Of a stretch of DNA of 64,000 bases, positions 51,298 to 60,653 are shown piece after piece. This DNA comes from an uncultured Lachnospiraceae bacterium (lineage in GTDB: Bacteria; Bacillota; Clostridia; Lachnospirales; Lachnospiraceae), in contig CAJTUZ010000009.1 of assembly GCA_910579735.1 (NCBI GenBank), positions 61,608-125,607 on the forward strand, written 5' to 3'. A model generated the notes under the pieces. That model was given only the letters and a program-made list of their open reading frames with translations, was not told where the DNA came from and did no database searches. Position 1 is the first letter of the stretch. Each line of letters starts with the position of its first letter. The position numbers were made by a program, and so were the translations under genes.

Positions 51298-51546
51298 TTA
51301 TTTCTCAATAATCCCTGCGTTTTTAAAGATCTTGGTTACAACTTCTGTAGGCTGCGCACCGTTTGCAAGCCACTTCTTAGCCGCTTCTTCATCTACCTTA
51401 TAGGTACTCGGATCGGTATTCGGATCAAAAGTTCCGATTTCATCGATACATTTTCCATCTCTGGGAGATCTGGAATCTGCTACTACGATCCTGTAAAAAG
51501 GTGTTTTCTTCTTGCCCATTCTTCTTAATCTGATTTTAACTGCCAT
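51298..51546 (-). CDS. rpsP: 30S ribosomal protein S16
   Basis: 82 residues starting MAVKIRLRRMGKKKTPFYRIVVADSR, a strong S16 signature. In a cluster with ffh upstream and khpA downstream. Confidence 0.97.
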   Translation of the reverse strand: MAVKIRLRRMGKKKTPFYRIVVADSRSPRDGKCIDEIGTFDPNTDPSTYKVDEEAAKKWLANGAQPTEVVTKIFKNAGIIEK

Positions 51547-51648
51547 TTTTCTGCCTCCATTGTAAAAAATTTTATTTTATATTTGAATAGAAACGATATC
51601 CCGTATTCGTCAGATATCTCTCTAAACTTCACGATTTTCAAAATACGC

Positions 51649-53007
51649 CTAAAACGGTAATTTACCCATGCCGCCGAACATGCCCCGTCCGCGCTTGCCG
51701 CCCATCATACCGGGGAGCTGTTTCATCATCTTCTGTGACTGTTCAAACTGCTTGATAAACTTATTGACAATACTGATATCAACGCCGGCTCCTCTGGCAA
51801 TACGATGCTTTCTGCTCGGATTAAGCAGTTTCGGGTTTTGTCTCTCCTGCGGCGTCATACTTAAGACTATGGCCTCCATTCTGTTAAGCTGTTTCTCATC
51901 GACCATGCTCTCGATATCGCCCAGCTGTCTGCCCATACCGAGCATTCCCAGAATGCTGGAAACGCCTCCCATATTCCGCATCTGTTTCATACTCTCCAGA
52001 TAGTCTTCAAAATCAAATTTGCCCTTTTTCATCCGGGCCGCCATCTGCTTCTCTTTTTCTTCATCAATATCGATATTCTGCTGTGCCTTCTCGATCAGGG
52101 TCAGCACATCGCCCATACCGAGGATACGGTTTGCCATACGGTCGGGATAAAACTGCTCCAGATCCGAAAGCTTCTCACCCATGCCGACATATAGAACAGG
52201 CTTGCCGGTAACCGCCTTAATGGATAAGGCCGCACCGCCTCTCGAATCGCCATCCATTTTGGATAAAATGATCCCGTCAACGCCTACTTTATCTGTAAAC
52301 TCCTTCGCCACGTTGACCGCATCCTGTCCGGTCATGGCATCTACTACAAGGATGGTCTGATGAACTTCCACATGCTCTTTTATCTCCTGCAATTCCGCCA
52401 TCATATCTTCATCAATGTGAAGGCGTCCGGCCGTATCCAGGATGACAACATTATGCCCGTTCTTTACGGCATGTTCCAAAGCCGCTTTGGCAATATCGAC
52501 AGGTTTGTGATTCTCTCCCATGGAAAAAACATCCACCTGCTGTTTCTCACCGTTTATCTGTAACTGTTTGATCGCTGCGGGTCTGTATACGTCACAGGCC
52601 ACGAGCAGAGATTTCTTTCCTTTTAATTTCAGTTTACCGGCGATCTTCGCTGTCGTGGTCGTCTTACCGGCGCCCTGTAAACCGCACATCATAATGACGG
52701 TAATCGCCTTGCCGGGCTGCATCTGTATTTCCGTCGTATCCGATCCCATTAAGGATACCATTTCCTCGTTTACGATCTTAATGACCATCTGCCCGGGATT
52801 CAGGCCGTTTAAGACATCCTGTCCGATCGCCCGTTCTTCTACGGACTTCACGAACTGTTTGACCACCTTAAAGTTGACGTCTGCTTCCAAAAGCGCCATT
52901 TTTACTTCTTTTAAGGCAGTTTTGACATCCGCTTCCGTCAGACGTCCCTTGCTTCTCAAATTTTTAAACACATTCTGCAGTTTATCCGTCAAGCTTTCAA
53001 ATGCCAT
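51649..53007 (-). CDS. ffh: Signal recognition particle protein Ffh (SRP54)
   Basis: 452 residues. N domain, G domain with GLQGAGKTTT, DTAGRLHID, KMDGDSRGGAALS and the Met-rich M domain at the C-terminus (KMMKQLPGMMGG, GMFGGMGKLPF). Cytoplasmic partner of FtsY for membrane targeting. It is 89 bases after ylxM, its usual partner. Confidence 0.97.
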   Translation of the reverse strand: MAFESLTDKLQNVFKNLRSKGRLTEADVKTALKEVKMALLEADVNFKVVKQFVKSVEERAIGQDVLNGLNPGQMVIKIVNEEMVSLMGSDTTEIQMQPGKAITVIMMCGLQGAGKTTTTAKIAGKLKLKGKKSLLVACDVYRPAAIKQLQINGEKQQVDVFSMGENHKPVDIAKAALEHAVKNGHNVVILDTAGRLHIDEDMMAELQEIKEHVEVHQTILVVDAMTGQDAVNVAKEFTDKVGVDGIILSKMDGDSRGGAALSIKAVTGKPVLYVGMGEKLSDLEQFYPDRMANRILGMGDVLTLIEKAQQNIDIDEEKEKQMAARMKKGKFDFEDYLESMKQMRNMGGVSSILGMLGMGRQLGDIESMVDEKQLNRMEAIVLSMTPQERQNPKLLNPSRKHRIARGAGVDISIVNKFIKQFEQSQKMMKQLPGMMGGKRGRGMFGGMGKLPF

Positions 53008-53096
53008 GAAAAGTCCTCATTCTATCTATCAATCTGTTTCCATTTTATACGATCTATCGTATCTGAAATATGTCTTTGTGCTTTTACCGCTGTCTT

Positions 53097-53450
53097 TTAT
53101 AATTCTTCCAGAATATCCACCGAAAGCTGCCGCAGTTTCCGGCAATACGCCGCTTTATCCTGCAATTCATTCTGTTCATATTCCTGCGTCAGCGCATCCA
53201 TTTCTTTCATCCGCTCTTTTATTTTCACAAAACGGGCGACTAACTGCAGTTTCTCTTCGTATGCAAGCAGCGCCTTATCGCACCGCTTGATGATATCGTG
53301 CACGCCCTGCCTGCTGATCCCCGCTTCCGCGGCGATCTCGCTAAGAGAAAGATTCTCATAGACGACTCCTTCATAGATCTTTCTCTGATGCTGCGTCAGC
53401 AGCTCTCCGTAAAAATCATACAGCAGTCCCTGTTCTACAATTTTCTCCAT
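53097..53450 (-). CDS. ylxM: YlxM-family DNA-binding protein
   Basis: 117 residues with a helix-turn-helix (NLSLSEIAAEAGISRQGVHDII) and a coiled C-terminus. YlxM is encoded before ffh in Firmicutes and may support SRP function. First gene of the run, with a consensus promoter 45 bases upstream. Confidence 0.9.
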   Translation of the reverse strand: MEKIVEQGLLYDFYGELLTQHQRKIYEGVVYENLSLSEIAAEAGISRQGVHDIIKRCDKALLAYEEKLQLVARFVKIKERMKEMDALTQEYEQNELQDKAAYCRKLRQLSVDILEEL

Positions 53451-53494
53451 GGTTCCGCTCCCGTCAGGTACTCTGTTCTATTCTGACCTTTGCC

Positions 53495-53523
53495 ATTTTA
53501 CTATATAGATGCCTGGGTGTCAA
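53495..53523 (-). promoter_or_regulatory. Consensus promoter of the ylxM-ffh cluster
   Basis: Minus strand TTGACA (53518-53523), 17-base spacer, TAAAAT (53495-53500). Confidence 0.75.
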
Positions 53524-53533
53524 GTATTTTTTC

Positions 53534-53563
53534 TTGACAGACTTTTAAATTAATATTTAGAAT
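53534..53563 (+). promoter_or_regulatory. Predicted promoter of the ABC half-exporter pair
   Basis: TTGACA (53534-53539), 18-base spacer, TAGAAT (53558-53563). The remaining leader of about 180 bases is AT-rich; no regulator binding site or small ORF is clear. Confidence 0.5.
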
Positions 53564-53748
53564 ATGTGAAAGTTGAAAAAATGGGGAAACTGAAACTTTT
53601 TCTTTGCAGTTAATTTTCCTTTAAAATATTTTTATAAACTTTTGATTTTCCCTATTTACTATTTTCACCTTTTGGTCTATATTCATATCTAAAGCTAAAA
53701 AGATATTTCTATAAAAACCAAAAAATACTTACAGATGAGGTACTGCCT

Positions 53749-55524
53749 ATGACTGCTATGAAATGGTTCTACTCTTTTCTAAGGAAACACAACCGGAGAA
53801 TACTCTTCGGTCTTTTTCTCGTTACGGCCATCTCTGTTCTGGCAATTGCCAAACCCATTGTCTCAGGCTCCATCGTGGATGACGTGATTACGGCCGGAAA
53901 CTATGATCTGCTGCCAAAGCTGATCGTACTGCTGATCCTGATCACGGTAGTACGCGGTCTTTTGCGCTACATCTCTCAGATCATCTTCGAAACCTGCTCG
54001 CAGGACGTACTGTATTCCATGCGTGATACGGTATACCGCAAGCTTTTGCAGGAAGATTTTAACTTCTATAATAAGAAACGCACCGGCGATCTGCTCAGCC
54101 GTCAGACGGGCGATATGGATGCGATACGGCATTTTGTCGCTTTCGTGATCTATCAGGTTTATGAGAATGTATTTCTCTTTTTCTTTGCCCTGATCATGAT
54201 CTTTACGGTCAGCACCAGACTGGCTTTGTGCATGTGTATTGTTTTTCCTCTCGCGCTCCTTGTCACTTTGAGCCAGACGAAAAACGGCCGGCCCTGCTTT
54301 CAGAAGATCCGTGAGCAGTTTTCTTCTTTGAACACTTTCGTACAGGAAAATATCAGTGGAAACCGTGTTGTAAAGGCATTTTCCAAAGAAGATTACGAGA
54401 TCAGCAAATTTAATAAAGAAAATGACGGTTATCGTGACGCCGAATTAAACGCTGCGGAAATCTGGACCAAATATGTGCCTCTTTTTGAATTTCTCTCCAA
54501 TATGCTCACCATTATCCTGATGCTCGTAGGCAGTATCATGGTAATCCGGGGGGATATGACATTGGGCAATTATGTAACGGTCAACGGGTATCTGTGGATG
54601 CTCATGAATCCCCTTCGTCAGATCGGATGGCGGATTAACGATATACAGCGTTTCAGTACCTCCGTGGAGAAAATCTATGCCACATACAGCGAAGAACCCC
54701 GGGTAAAGTTTCCCGTAAAGGCGATTCCCTGTACCCGTCTAAACGGTGAAGTTACATTTAAAAATGTTTCCTACAGCGCCGACGACGAGGAAATCTTACA
54801 TAATGTATCTTTCCACGTATCGAGCGGACAGACGGTCGGCATCCTGGGTTCCACAGGCTCCGGTAAGACCACGATCATGAATCTGCTCTGCCGTTTTTAT
54901 GACGTAACGGACGGAGAAGTCCTCATTGACGGTAAGAATGTCAAGGATCTGGATCTGTATAATCTGCGCCAGAATATCGGCATGGCAATGCAGGACGTAT
55001 TTCTCTTCTCCGATACGATCGAAGGCAATATTGCATACAGTAAGCCGGACTGCCCCTTCGAAGAGGTCCAAAAAGCCGCTCTCATGGCTGATGCAGACGA
55101 TTTCATCCGCCAGATGCCGGATGGATATGATACGATCGTAGGCGAACGCGGCGTCGGGCTCTCCGGCGGCCAGAAACAGCGTATTTCCTTAGCGCGTGCT
55201 CTTTTAAAAGAACCTTCCATTCTGATTCTGGACGATACGACCTCCGCCGTGGATATGGAGACGGAAAGCTATATCCAGAAACAGTTAAGCACGCTTGACC
55301 GCAACTGTACTATCTTCGTCGTTGCTTACCGTATTTCTTCCATCAAAGATTCCGATCTGATACTGGTCTTAAACAACGGTCGGATTGTGGAGCAGGGAAC
55401 GCACGATGAACTGTTGAAAAATAATGGATACTATGCCACAGTATTCCGTCATCAATACGGAGAATTTGAAAAATATGTAGACGAACTGAATTCTTCTATC
55501 CGTCAGGAAGGCAAGGGTAAATAA
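53749..55524 (+). CDS. ABC half-exporter, degenerate-site subunit
   Basis: 591 residues. Six membrane segments in the first 290 residues, then the ATPase domain. Walker A GSTGSGKT (367-374), signature LSGGQ (471-475). The catalytic Glu after Walker B is Asp496 (ILILDD) and the switch histidine is Tyr527 (VVAYRISS). So its own ATP site should be non-hydrolysing, as in heterodimeric exporters such as TM287/288. Its last bases are 1 base from the next gene, so they are translationally linked. The substrate is unknown; drugs or peptides are both possible. Confidence 0.93.
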   Translation: MTAMKWFYSFLRKHNRRILFGLFLVTAISVLAIAKPIVSGSIVDDVITAGNYDLLPKLIVLLILITVVRGLLRYISQIIFETCSQDVLYSMRDTVYRKLLQEDFNFYNKKRTGDLLSRQTGDMDAIRHFVAFVIYQVYENVFLFFFALIMIFTVSTRLALCMCIVFPLALLVTLSQTKNGRPCFQKIREQFSSLNTFVQENISGNRVVKAFSKEDYEISKFNKENDGYRDAELNAAEIWTKYVPLFEFLSNMLTIILMLVGSIMVIRGDMTLGNYVTVNGYLWMLMNPLRQIGWRINDIQRFSTSVEKIYATYSEEPRVKFPVKAIPCTRLNGEVTFKNVSYSADDEEILHNVSFHVSSGQTVGILGSTGSGKTTIMNLLCRFYDVTDGEVLIDGKNVKDLDLYNLRQNIGMAMQDVFLFSDTIEGNIAYSKPDCPFEEVQKAALMADADDFIRQMPDGYDTIVGERGVGLSGGQKQRISLARALLKEPSILILDDTTSAVDMETESYIQKQLSTLDRNCTIFVVAYRISSIKDSDLILVLNNGRIVEQGTHDELLKNNGYYATVFRHQYGEFEKYVDELNSSIRQEGKGK

Positions 55525-55525
55525 T

Positions 55526-57319
55526 ATGGCACGAAATAAATATGATATCGATGAAATGATCGAAGAAAGTTATGACATCAGGCAAATGGGCCGGGTGCTC
55601 AAATATGTAAAGCCTTACCGCGGGCAGCTTGCGCTCGCGCTGTTTTTAATGCTGTCTTCTTCCGCACTCACCATGCTCTTTCCAATCTTTATCAGCAGGA
55701 TCATGGACAGTTATATTCCTGCACGGGACATCAGATCGATCGTGCTGATCACTATCATAACGATCGTCATCGTGCTGTACGCCTGTATCTGTATCCACTA
55801 TAAGATACGGATTACCAGCCGTGTCGGTCAGTCGGTCGTACATAAACTGCGCTCCGATATTTTCTGCCATTTGCAGGAACTTCCGTTCTCTTACTATGAC
55901 GAGCGTCCGCACGGCAAAATTCAGGTCCGTGTCGTTAACTATGTAAACAGCTTAAGCGACCTGCTTTCCAACGGTATCATCAATACCGTGACCGATCTAT
56001 GCAACCTAGTCTTCATCCTGCTTTTCATGTTTGCGCTCCATGTAAGGCTGACACTGATCTGTCTGTGCGGCCTTCCTGTTCTCATGGCCGTGATCATTTT
56101 TGTCAAAAGACGTCAGCGGCGGGCATGGCAGATACAGAGCAACAAGCAGTCCAACCTGACCGCCTACATCGCGGAAAGCATCAACGGAATACGGGTTACC
56201 CAGTCCTTTGTCAGAGAGCAGGAAAACACATCCATATTTAATCACTTGAGTGATAACTATCGGGGTGCATGGATGCGTGCCGTGAAATACAACTTTATCA
56301 TGTGGCCCTGTATTGATTCCATTTCCACTGTCACGACAGCCTTTATCTATGTCATGGGCATCAGTTGGATCTCGGGTGAACTCTACGGAGTAACGATCGG
56401 TATTCTGATCGCATTTACGTCCTATATTTCAAGGTTCTGGGAACCGGTCAATACACTGGCATCCTTTTACAATTCCCTGCTCACCGCGATCGCTTATCTG
56501 GAACGTATCTTTGAAACGATCGACGAACCGGTCAATGTAAAAGACCTGCCCGGCGCTGTCGATATCCCGCCGATCCACGGTAAAGTGGAATTTAAAGACG
56601 TGGCTTTCAGCTATGAGGATAATGTACCGATATTGAATCAAGTTAATTTTACCGCCAATCCCGGAGATACCTACGCCATCGTAGGACCTACCGGCGCCGG
56701 CAAATCCACAATTGTTAATTTGATCAGCCGCTTCTATAATGTAGATTCCGGCCGGATTCTCATTGACGGTACAGATATTTCCCGGGTAACCTTAAAATCT
56801 CTGCGAAAACAGATGGGCATCATGATGCAGGACAGCTTTATCTTCTCCGGCACCATTATGGATAATATCCGCTACGGAAACCTGACCGCTTCGGACGAAG
56901 ATGTCATTACCGCTGCCAAGACCGTCTGTGCACACGATTTTATCATGGAAATGGAAAACGGTTACCAGACCCAGGTCAATGAACGCGGAAGCCGTTTATC
57001 GGCAGGACAGCGCCAGCTCATCAGCTTCGCCAGAGCGCTCCTTGAAAATCCGGCTATCCTGATCCTGGACGAAGCCACCTCCAGTATCGATACGGAGACA
57101 GAAATCTTGCTGCAAAAGGGACTGGACCGCCTGCTGCAGGGCCGTACCTCTTTCATCATTGCACACAGACTGTCCACGATCAAAAATGCCACCTGCATCA
57201 TGTATGTAGATAAAGGTAATATTCTGGAAAAGGGATCTCATGAAGAACTGCTTGCCCTGAAAGGGGAATACTATAAGCTGTTTATGTCACAGTACAATTT
57301 CCTGTTAAATAAAGAATAA
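55526..57319 (+). CDS. ABC half-exporter, catalytic subunit
   Basis: 597 residues. Six membrane segments (about 34-320) and an intact ATPase: Walker A GPTGAGKS (387-394), catalytic Glu516 (ILILDEATSS), switch His547 (IIAHRLST). Its signature reads LSAGQ (491-495) instead of LSGGQ, and this signature faces the degenerate site of the partner. It begins right after the first subunit. The pair forms a heterodimer with one canonical ATP site. Confidence 0.93.
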   Translation: MARNKYDIDEMIEESYDIRQMGRVLKYVKPYRGQLALALFLMLSSSALTMLFPIFISRIMDSYIPARDIRSIVLITIITIVIVLYACICIHYKIRITSRVGQSVVHKLRSDIFCHLQELPFSYYDERPHGKIQVRVVNYVNSLSDLLSNGIINTVTDLCNLVFILLFMFALHVRLTLICLCGLPVLMAVIIFVKRRQRRAWQIQSNKQSNLTAYIAESINGIRVTQSFVREQENTSIFNHLSDNYRGAWMRAVKYNFIMWPCIDSISTVTTAFIYVMGISWISGELYGVTIGILIAFTSYISRFWEPVNTLASFYNSLLTAIAYLERIFETIDEPVNVKDLPGAVDIPPIHGKVEFKDVAFSYEDNVPILNQVNFTANPGDTYAIVGPTGAGKSTIVNLISRFYNVDSGRILIDGTDISRVTLKSLRKQMGIMMQDSFIFSGTIMDNIRYGNLTASDEDVITAAKTVCAHDFIMEMENGYQTQVNERGSRLSAGQRQLISFARALLENPAILILDEATSSIDTETEILLQKGLDRLLQGRTSFIIAHRLSTIKNATCIMYVDKGNILEKGSHEELLALKGEYYKLFMSQYNFLLNKE

Positions 57320-57357
57320 CCAATGACTGCATGCCTCGCGTGCCGTTCTTATAGCAG

Positions 57358-57386
57358 CAAAACAGGGAGCCGGTAAACGGCTCCCT
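57358..57386 (-). terminator. Intrinsic terminator of ktrA
   Basis: AGGGAGCCG / CGGCTCCCT (57364-57386), followed by GTTTTG on the minus strand. Confidence 0.7.
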
Positions 57387-57403
57387 AAAACATAACAGCA
57401 ATA

Positions 57404-58054
57404 TTATGTTAACTTCTTCCACTTCTCCGTATTGGCAATAACGATCAGCTTCATATTCTTTTCCAATTTCTTCTCCGGATCTACATTGATGCAGACATCC
57501 GCACCTTCTCTTATCGCTACAACGTTAATAGAATATTTCTTACGAAGATTGAGTTCCAAAAGCGTTTTACCTTCCCATTCGGGTTTCATATCCAGCTCCA
57601 CCATAGAAACATCCTGTGAAAGTTCAATAATGTCAACAAATCCGGAACTTAAAAGATTCTTTGCCAGTCTGACTCCCGAATCGTTCTCCGGAAATACGAC
57701 CTTGTCAGCTCCTACCTTGCTGAGCACTTTACGATGCATTTCATTCGAACACTTGGCGATGACCGTCTTAACGCCGGCTTCTTTACAAAGCATCGTGGCC
57801 ATAACGCTCGCCTCCAGACAGCTTGCCATAGCAATGATAACGACGTCAATATTGGCAATGCCAAGCTGATTGATAACTTCTGCATCCGTAATATCCGCCC
57901 TTTTACAAAAAGGAATCTCTGCGGCTGCCGCATTGATAAGCTCCTCGTTCGAATCGACGGCCAGCACCTCCGCACCGCTGTCGGCAAGTTCTTTGGCTAC
58001 GGCTCTTCCGTATCTGCCAAGTCCGAATACTGCATATGTCTGTTTCATGCCCAT
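57404..58054 (-). CDS. ktrA: Potassium uptake protein KtrA/TrkA-type (RCK domains)
   Basis: 216 residues from ATG 58054 (MGMKQTYAVFG); Met codons at 58048 and 58065 are alternatives. RCK-N Rossmann motif FGLGRYGRAVAKEL, then acidic end (DITDAEV), then RCK-C (ELNLRKKYSINVVAIREGADVCIN). Cytoplasmic gating ring of the K+ channel-like transporter encoded next to it. Ligands in the family are ATP/ADP, and cyclic di-AMP at RCK-C. Confidence 0.93.
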   Translation of the reverse strand: MGMKQTYAVFGLGRYGRAVAKELADSGAEVLAVDSNEELINAAAAEIPFCKRADITDAEVINQLGIANIDVVIIAMASCLEASVMATMLCKEAGVKTVIAKCSNEMHRKVLSKVGADKVVFPENDSGVRLAKNLLSSGFVDIIELSQDVSMVELDMKPEWEGKTLLELNLRKKYSINVVAIREGADVCINVDPEKKLEKNMKLIVIANTEKWKKLT

Positions 58055-58119
58055 TTCAATAACCATTCCTTTCCCGCAGTCTGCGATCTGCAAAACCTCC
58101 GATCGGCCGGCCTCTCCTG

Positions 58120-59520
58120 TTATCCGACGATGATCTTTTCCGTAGGATTATGCACGATATTCTGCCTTGCTTTTTTGATATTCATGGCAACGGCCAGTGA
58201 GATCGGCCCTATCCTGCCTAAATACATCGTTATAATAATGATGATCTTTCCCCAGATATTCAAAAAAGGCGTCAGATTTCTCGTCAGTCCTACCGTTGCC
58301 GTAGCGCTGACCGCTTCATATGCCGCAGAGAGCGCGTCCGTATCTGTCACTGCTGCAAGAAGCAGGGTCGCCGTAAACATCGTGATAAACGACATGCTCA
58401 CTACTGCAGCCGCCTTGCTGATATCCTCTTTTGGTATATTCCGATGGAAAAAGCTCACTTCATTCCTGTTTCCTATCGTTGCAAACGCCGAAGCAATCAA
58501 TATCGCAAACGTGACCGTTTTGACGCCGCCTGCCGTTCCTGCCGGGGAACCGCCGATAAACATTAGTAATAACGTAAGGAGGGAAGACGCGTTGGTCAGA
58601 TCCTGCTGCGGAATCGTTGCAAAGCCGGCCGTCCTTGTCGTCACCGACTGGAAAAAAGCAAGCTGTATCTTATCAGGCAGCGTACATCCCTGCATCGTAA
58701 GCGGATTATGATATTCAAAAAGGAAAAAAGCCGCCGCTCCCGCCGTAATGAGAAACAGCGTTGTCGAAATGGCAATTTTACTGTGAAGCGTCAGATTTCG
58801 AAAGCACTTCAGTTTCTGCTTTCTAAAATTCTTCAGGACGCGCACGACATCCCACCAGACAATATAACCGATGCCGCCGAGAATAATGAGGATACCGGTA
58901 AAAATATTCACGATCGGATGATGCGCATATTCGCACAGACTGTTCTCGGAAAGAATATCGATACCGGCATTACAAAACGCCGATACTGCATGAAAGACGG
59001 AGATCCATACGCCTTTTACCCCAAATTCCGGCACCCAGACAAACATATGAATCAGCGCCCCGATGGCCTCCACGATAAGCGTCCCCGTAACGACTTTCCG
59101 AACAAATCTCACAAGTCCCGACAGGGTATTCAAATTAAAAGCCGCCTGGATCAGCATACGGTCGCCGAGTCCGATCTTCCGGTGCAGATCGATCATAAAA
59201 ACAGAGATCAGCGTAATCACGCCGAGTCCTCCTATCTGAATCAAAAGCAGGATCACGATCTGACCAAAAAGGCTCCATGTCGATACAGTCGGCAGCGTAA
59301 CGAGTCCGGTCACACATACGGAAGTCGTGGCCGTAAACAGCGCGTCGATGTATGGAACCGCTTTTCCCCCGGCTGCGCTTATGGGCAACGCCAATAAGAT
59401 GCTTCCCGCTAATATGGCGAGCAGGAAGCTTAACATGATCGTATGTGTTGTAGAAAATTGATAATGTGATCTTCTTCTCATCCTGGAATTCCTCTTGTAA
59501 AATCTCTTATGAAATCTCAT
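58120..59520 (-). CDS. ktrB: Potassium transporter membrane subunit KtrB/TrkH-type
   Basis: 466 residues with the four M1-P-M2 repeats. Selectivity-filter-like segments: TTTSVCVTGL, AVSAFCNAGID, VTTRTAGFATI, VSATATVGLTR. It is the membrane partner of the RCK protein (65 bases downstream). The order ktrB-ktrA is the usual one in many anaerobes. Confidence 0.94.
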   Translation of the reverse strand: MRFHKRFYKRNSRMRRRSHYQFSTTHTIMLSFLLAILAGSILLALPISAAGGKAVPYIDALFTATTSVCVTGLVTLPTVSTWSLFGQIVILLLIQIGGLGVITLISVFMIDLHRKIGLGDRMLIQAAFNLNTLSGLVRFVRKVVTGTLIVEAIGALIHMFVWVPEFGVKGVWISVFHAVSAFCNAGIDILSENSLCEYAHHPIVNIFTGILIILGGIGYIVWWDVVRVLKNFRKQKLKCFRNLTLHSKIAISTTLFLITAGAAAFFLFEYHNPLTMQGCTLPDKIQLAFFQSVTTRTAGFATIPQQDLTNASSLLTLLLMFIGGSPAGTAGGVKTVTFAILIASAFATIGNRNEVSFFHRNIPKEDISKAAAVVSMSFITMFTATLLLAAVTDTDALSAAYEAVSATATVGLTRNLTPFLNIWGKIIIIITMYLGRIGPISLAVAMNIKKARQNIVHNPTEKIIVG

Positions 59521-59545
59521 AATAAGACTTTACCACCGAACCTTC

Positions 59546-60652
59546 TTATGAGGTTTTATGCACAACTTTCTCATACCAGCAAAGTACAGGCCGGTCAATA
59601 CATTTCTCCGTAACCGCTGCAATACAATATGCGAGTCCGAACACGACCGCAAAACGCATAAACCAATCGGCCCACGGATTATGAAAACTGAACGTTATGT
59701 ATCTGTCATATAATTTCAAAAGCAGAAAATGAAATAAATAAACCGGGTAAGATTTCTGCCCGATCTTCCTGAAAATCGGGTTAACGATAACCGGACAGCT
59801 ATAAAGCATCTGGCTGATAATCATGCCTGCAAAACACAATGCAAACACCGTATATTCAGCCATCTGCGGCAGTCTGTTTTCCCCGTATATCAGAATGCCG
59901 GTCATACACAGGAAAAATGCAAGCATACCGTAAGAAAGTCTCTTTTTATGCCGTACTCCCGTGAAACCGCATCCTTTCTGTTTCAGATGATATAAGCATA
60001 TTCCCACCGCAAAAACGGGAAGCTGCGCAAATAACCATACTGTATTAATATACATTTCATATAAATAGGCATCCGTCTCCGGTATCCATGCATATGCAGC
60101 CTGACGGATAAAAATGCCGCCTGCTGCCGTAAAAACCAAAAAACAAAGCGATCTTTTCAGATTCGTGATCCGCCTGTATAAGAGCGGCGCAATCAGATAA
60201 AAGAGCGAAAGATCCGCCAGATACCATTCAATTCCCAAAATGCTGTTAATGTAATACGGATTTAATCCGTGCAGTAAAAAAACATGCGCCAAAATATTCG
60301 CTGCGGAAATCCTTCCCCGGCCTGCCAGCCAATAAGCTTCTCCGTCCGGCAACAGCATAAGATAAAAAAACAATGCCGTATACCAAAGCGGAATCAGTTT
60401 CACCAATCTTTTGATCCACCAGCTGCAAATCCGTTTAAAGCCTGCCGTCGTTTTCTCCTTTTCAAATATGCAGGAAAGAGAAACAAAGGTAAAATAGGCT
60501 GAAATCAGGAAAAATAACTGTACGCCCCTTGCTCCGGCTTCGCCGAGTTTTCCTGCAGGGCCGGGAAGGCTGTTGGCGCCCGAATGGATCATTAAGACGC
60601 CGCACATGGCAATTCCCTTCAGCGCATCCGCCCATGCCTCATGTTCACGCAC
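59546..60652 (-). CDS. Acyltransferase 3 family membrane protein
   Basis: 368 residues, about ten membrane segments; the N-terminal H in VLMIHSG and the R in RGVQLFFLIS match the family core (DAxKGxxxxxVxxxH, RGVQxFFxxS). Such proteins acetylate sugars or cell-wall polymers. It starts at a GTG at 60652 with GGAG 10 bases upstream, 1 base after the preceding DUF1905/C39-like gene. The target polymer is unknown. Confidence 0.87.
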   Translation of the reverse strand: MREHEAWADALKGIAMCGVLMIHSGANSLPGPAGKLGEAGARGVQLFFLISAYFTFVSLSCIFEKEKTTAGFKRICSWWIKRLVKLIPLWYTALFFYLMLLPDGEAYWLAGRGRISAANILAHVFLLHGLNPYYINSILGIEWYLADLSLFYLIAPLLYRRITNLKRSLCFLVFTAAGGIFIRQAAYAWIPETDAYLYEMYINTVWLFAQLPVFAVGICLYHLKQKGCGFTGVRHKKRLSYGMLAFFLCMTGILIYGENRLPQMAEYTVFALCFAGMIISQMLYSCPVIVNPIFRKIGQKSYPVYLFHFLLLKLYDRYITFSFHNPWADWFMRFAVVFGLAYCIAAVTEKCIDRPVLCWYEKVVHKTS

Positions 60653-60653
60653 T

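Noticed and set aside
53564..53748. A riboswitch in the 180-base leader of the ABC exporter genes
   Set aside because: AT-rich sequence without stable hairpins or known conserved blocks; I list only the promoter.
57734..58711. 325-codon plus-strand ORF over ktrA and ktrB
   Set aside because: Antisense to recognised Ktr genes and without ribosome site or family motif.
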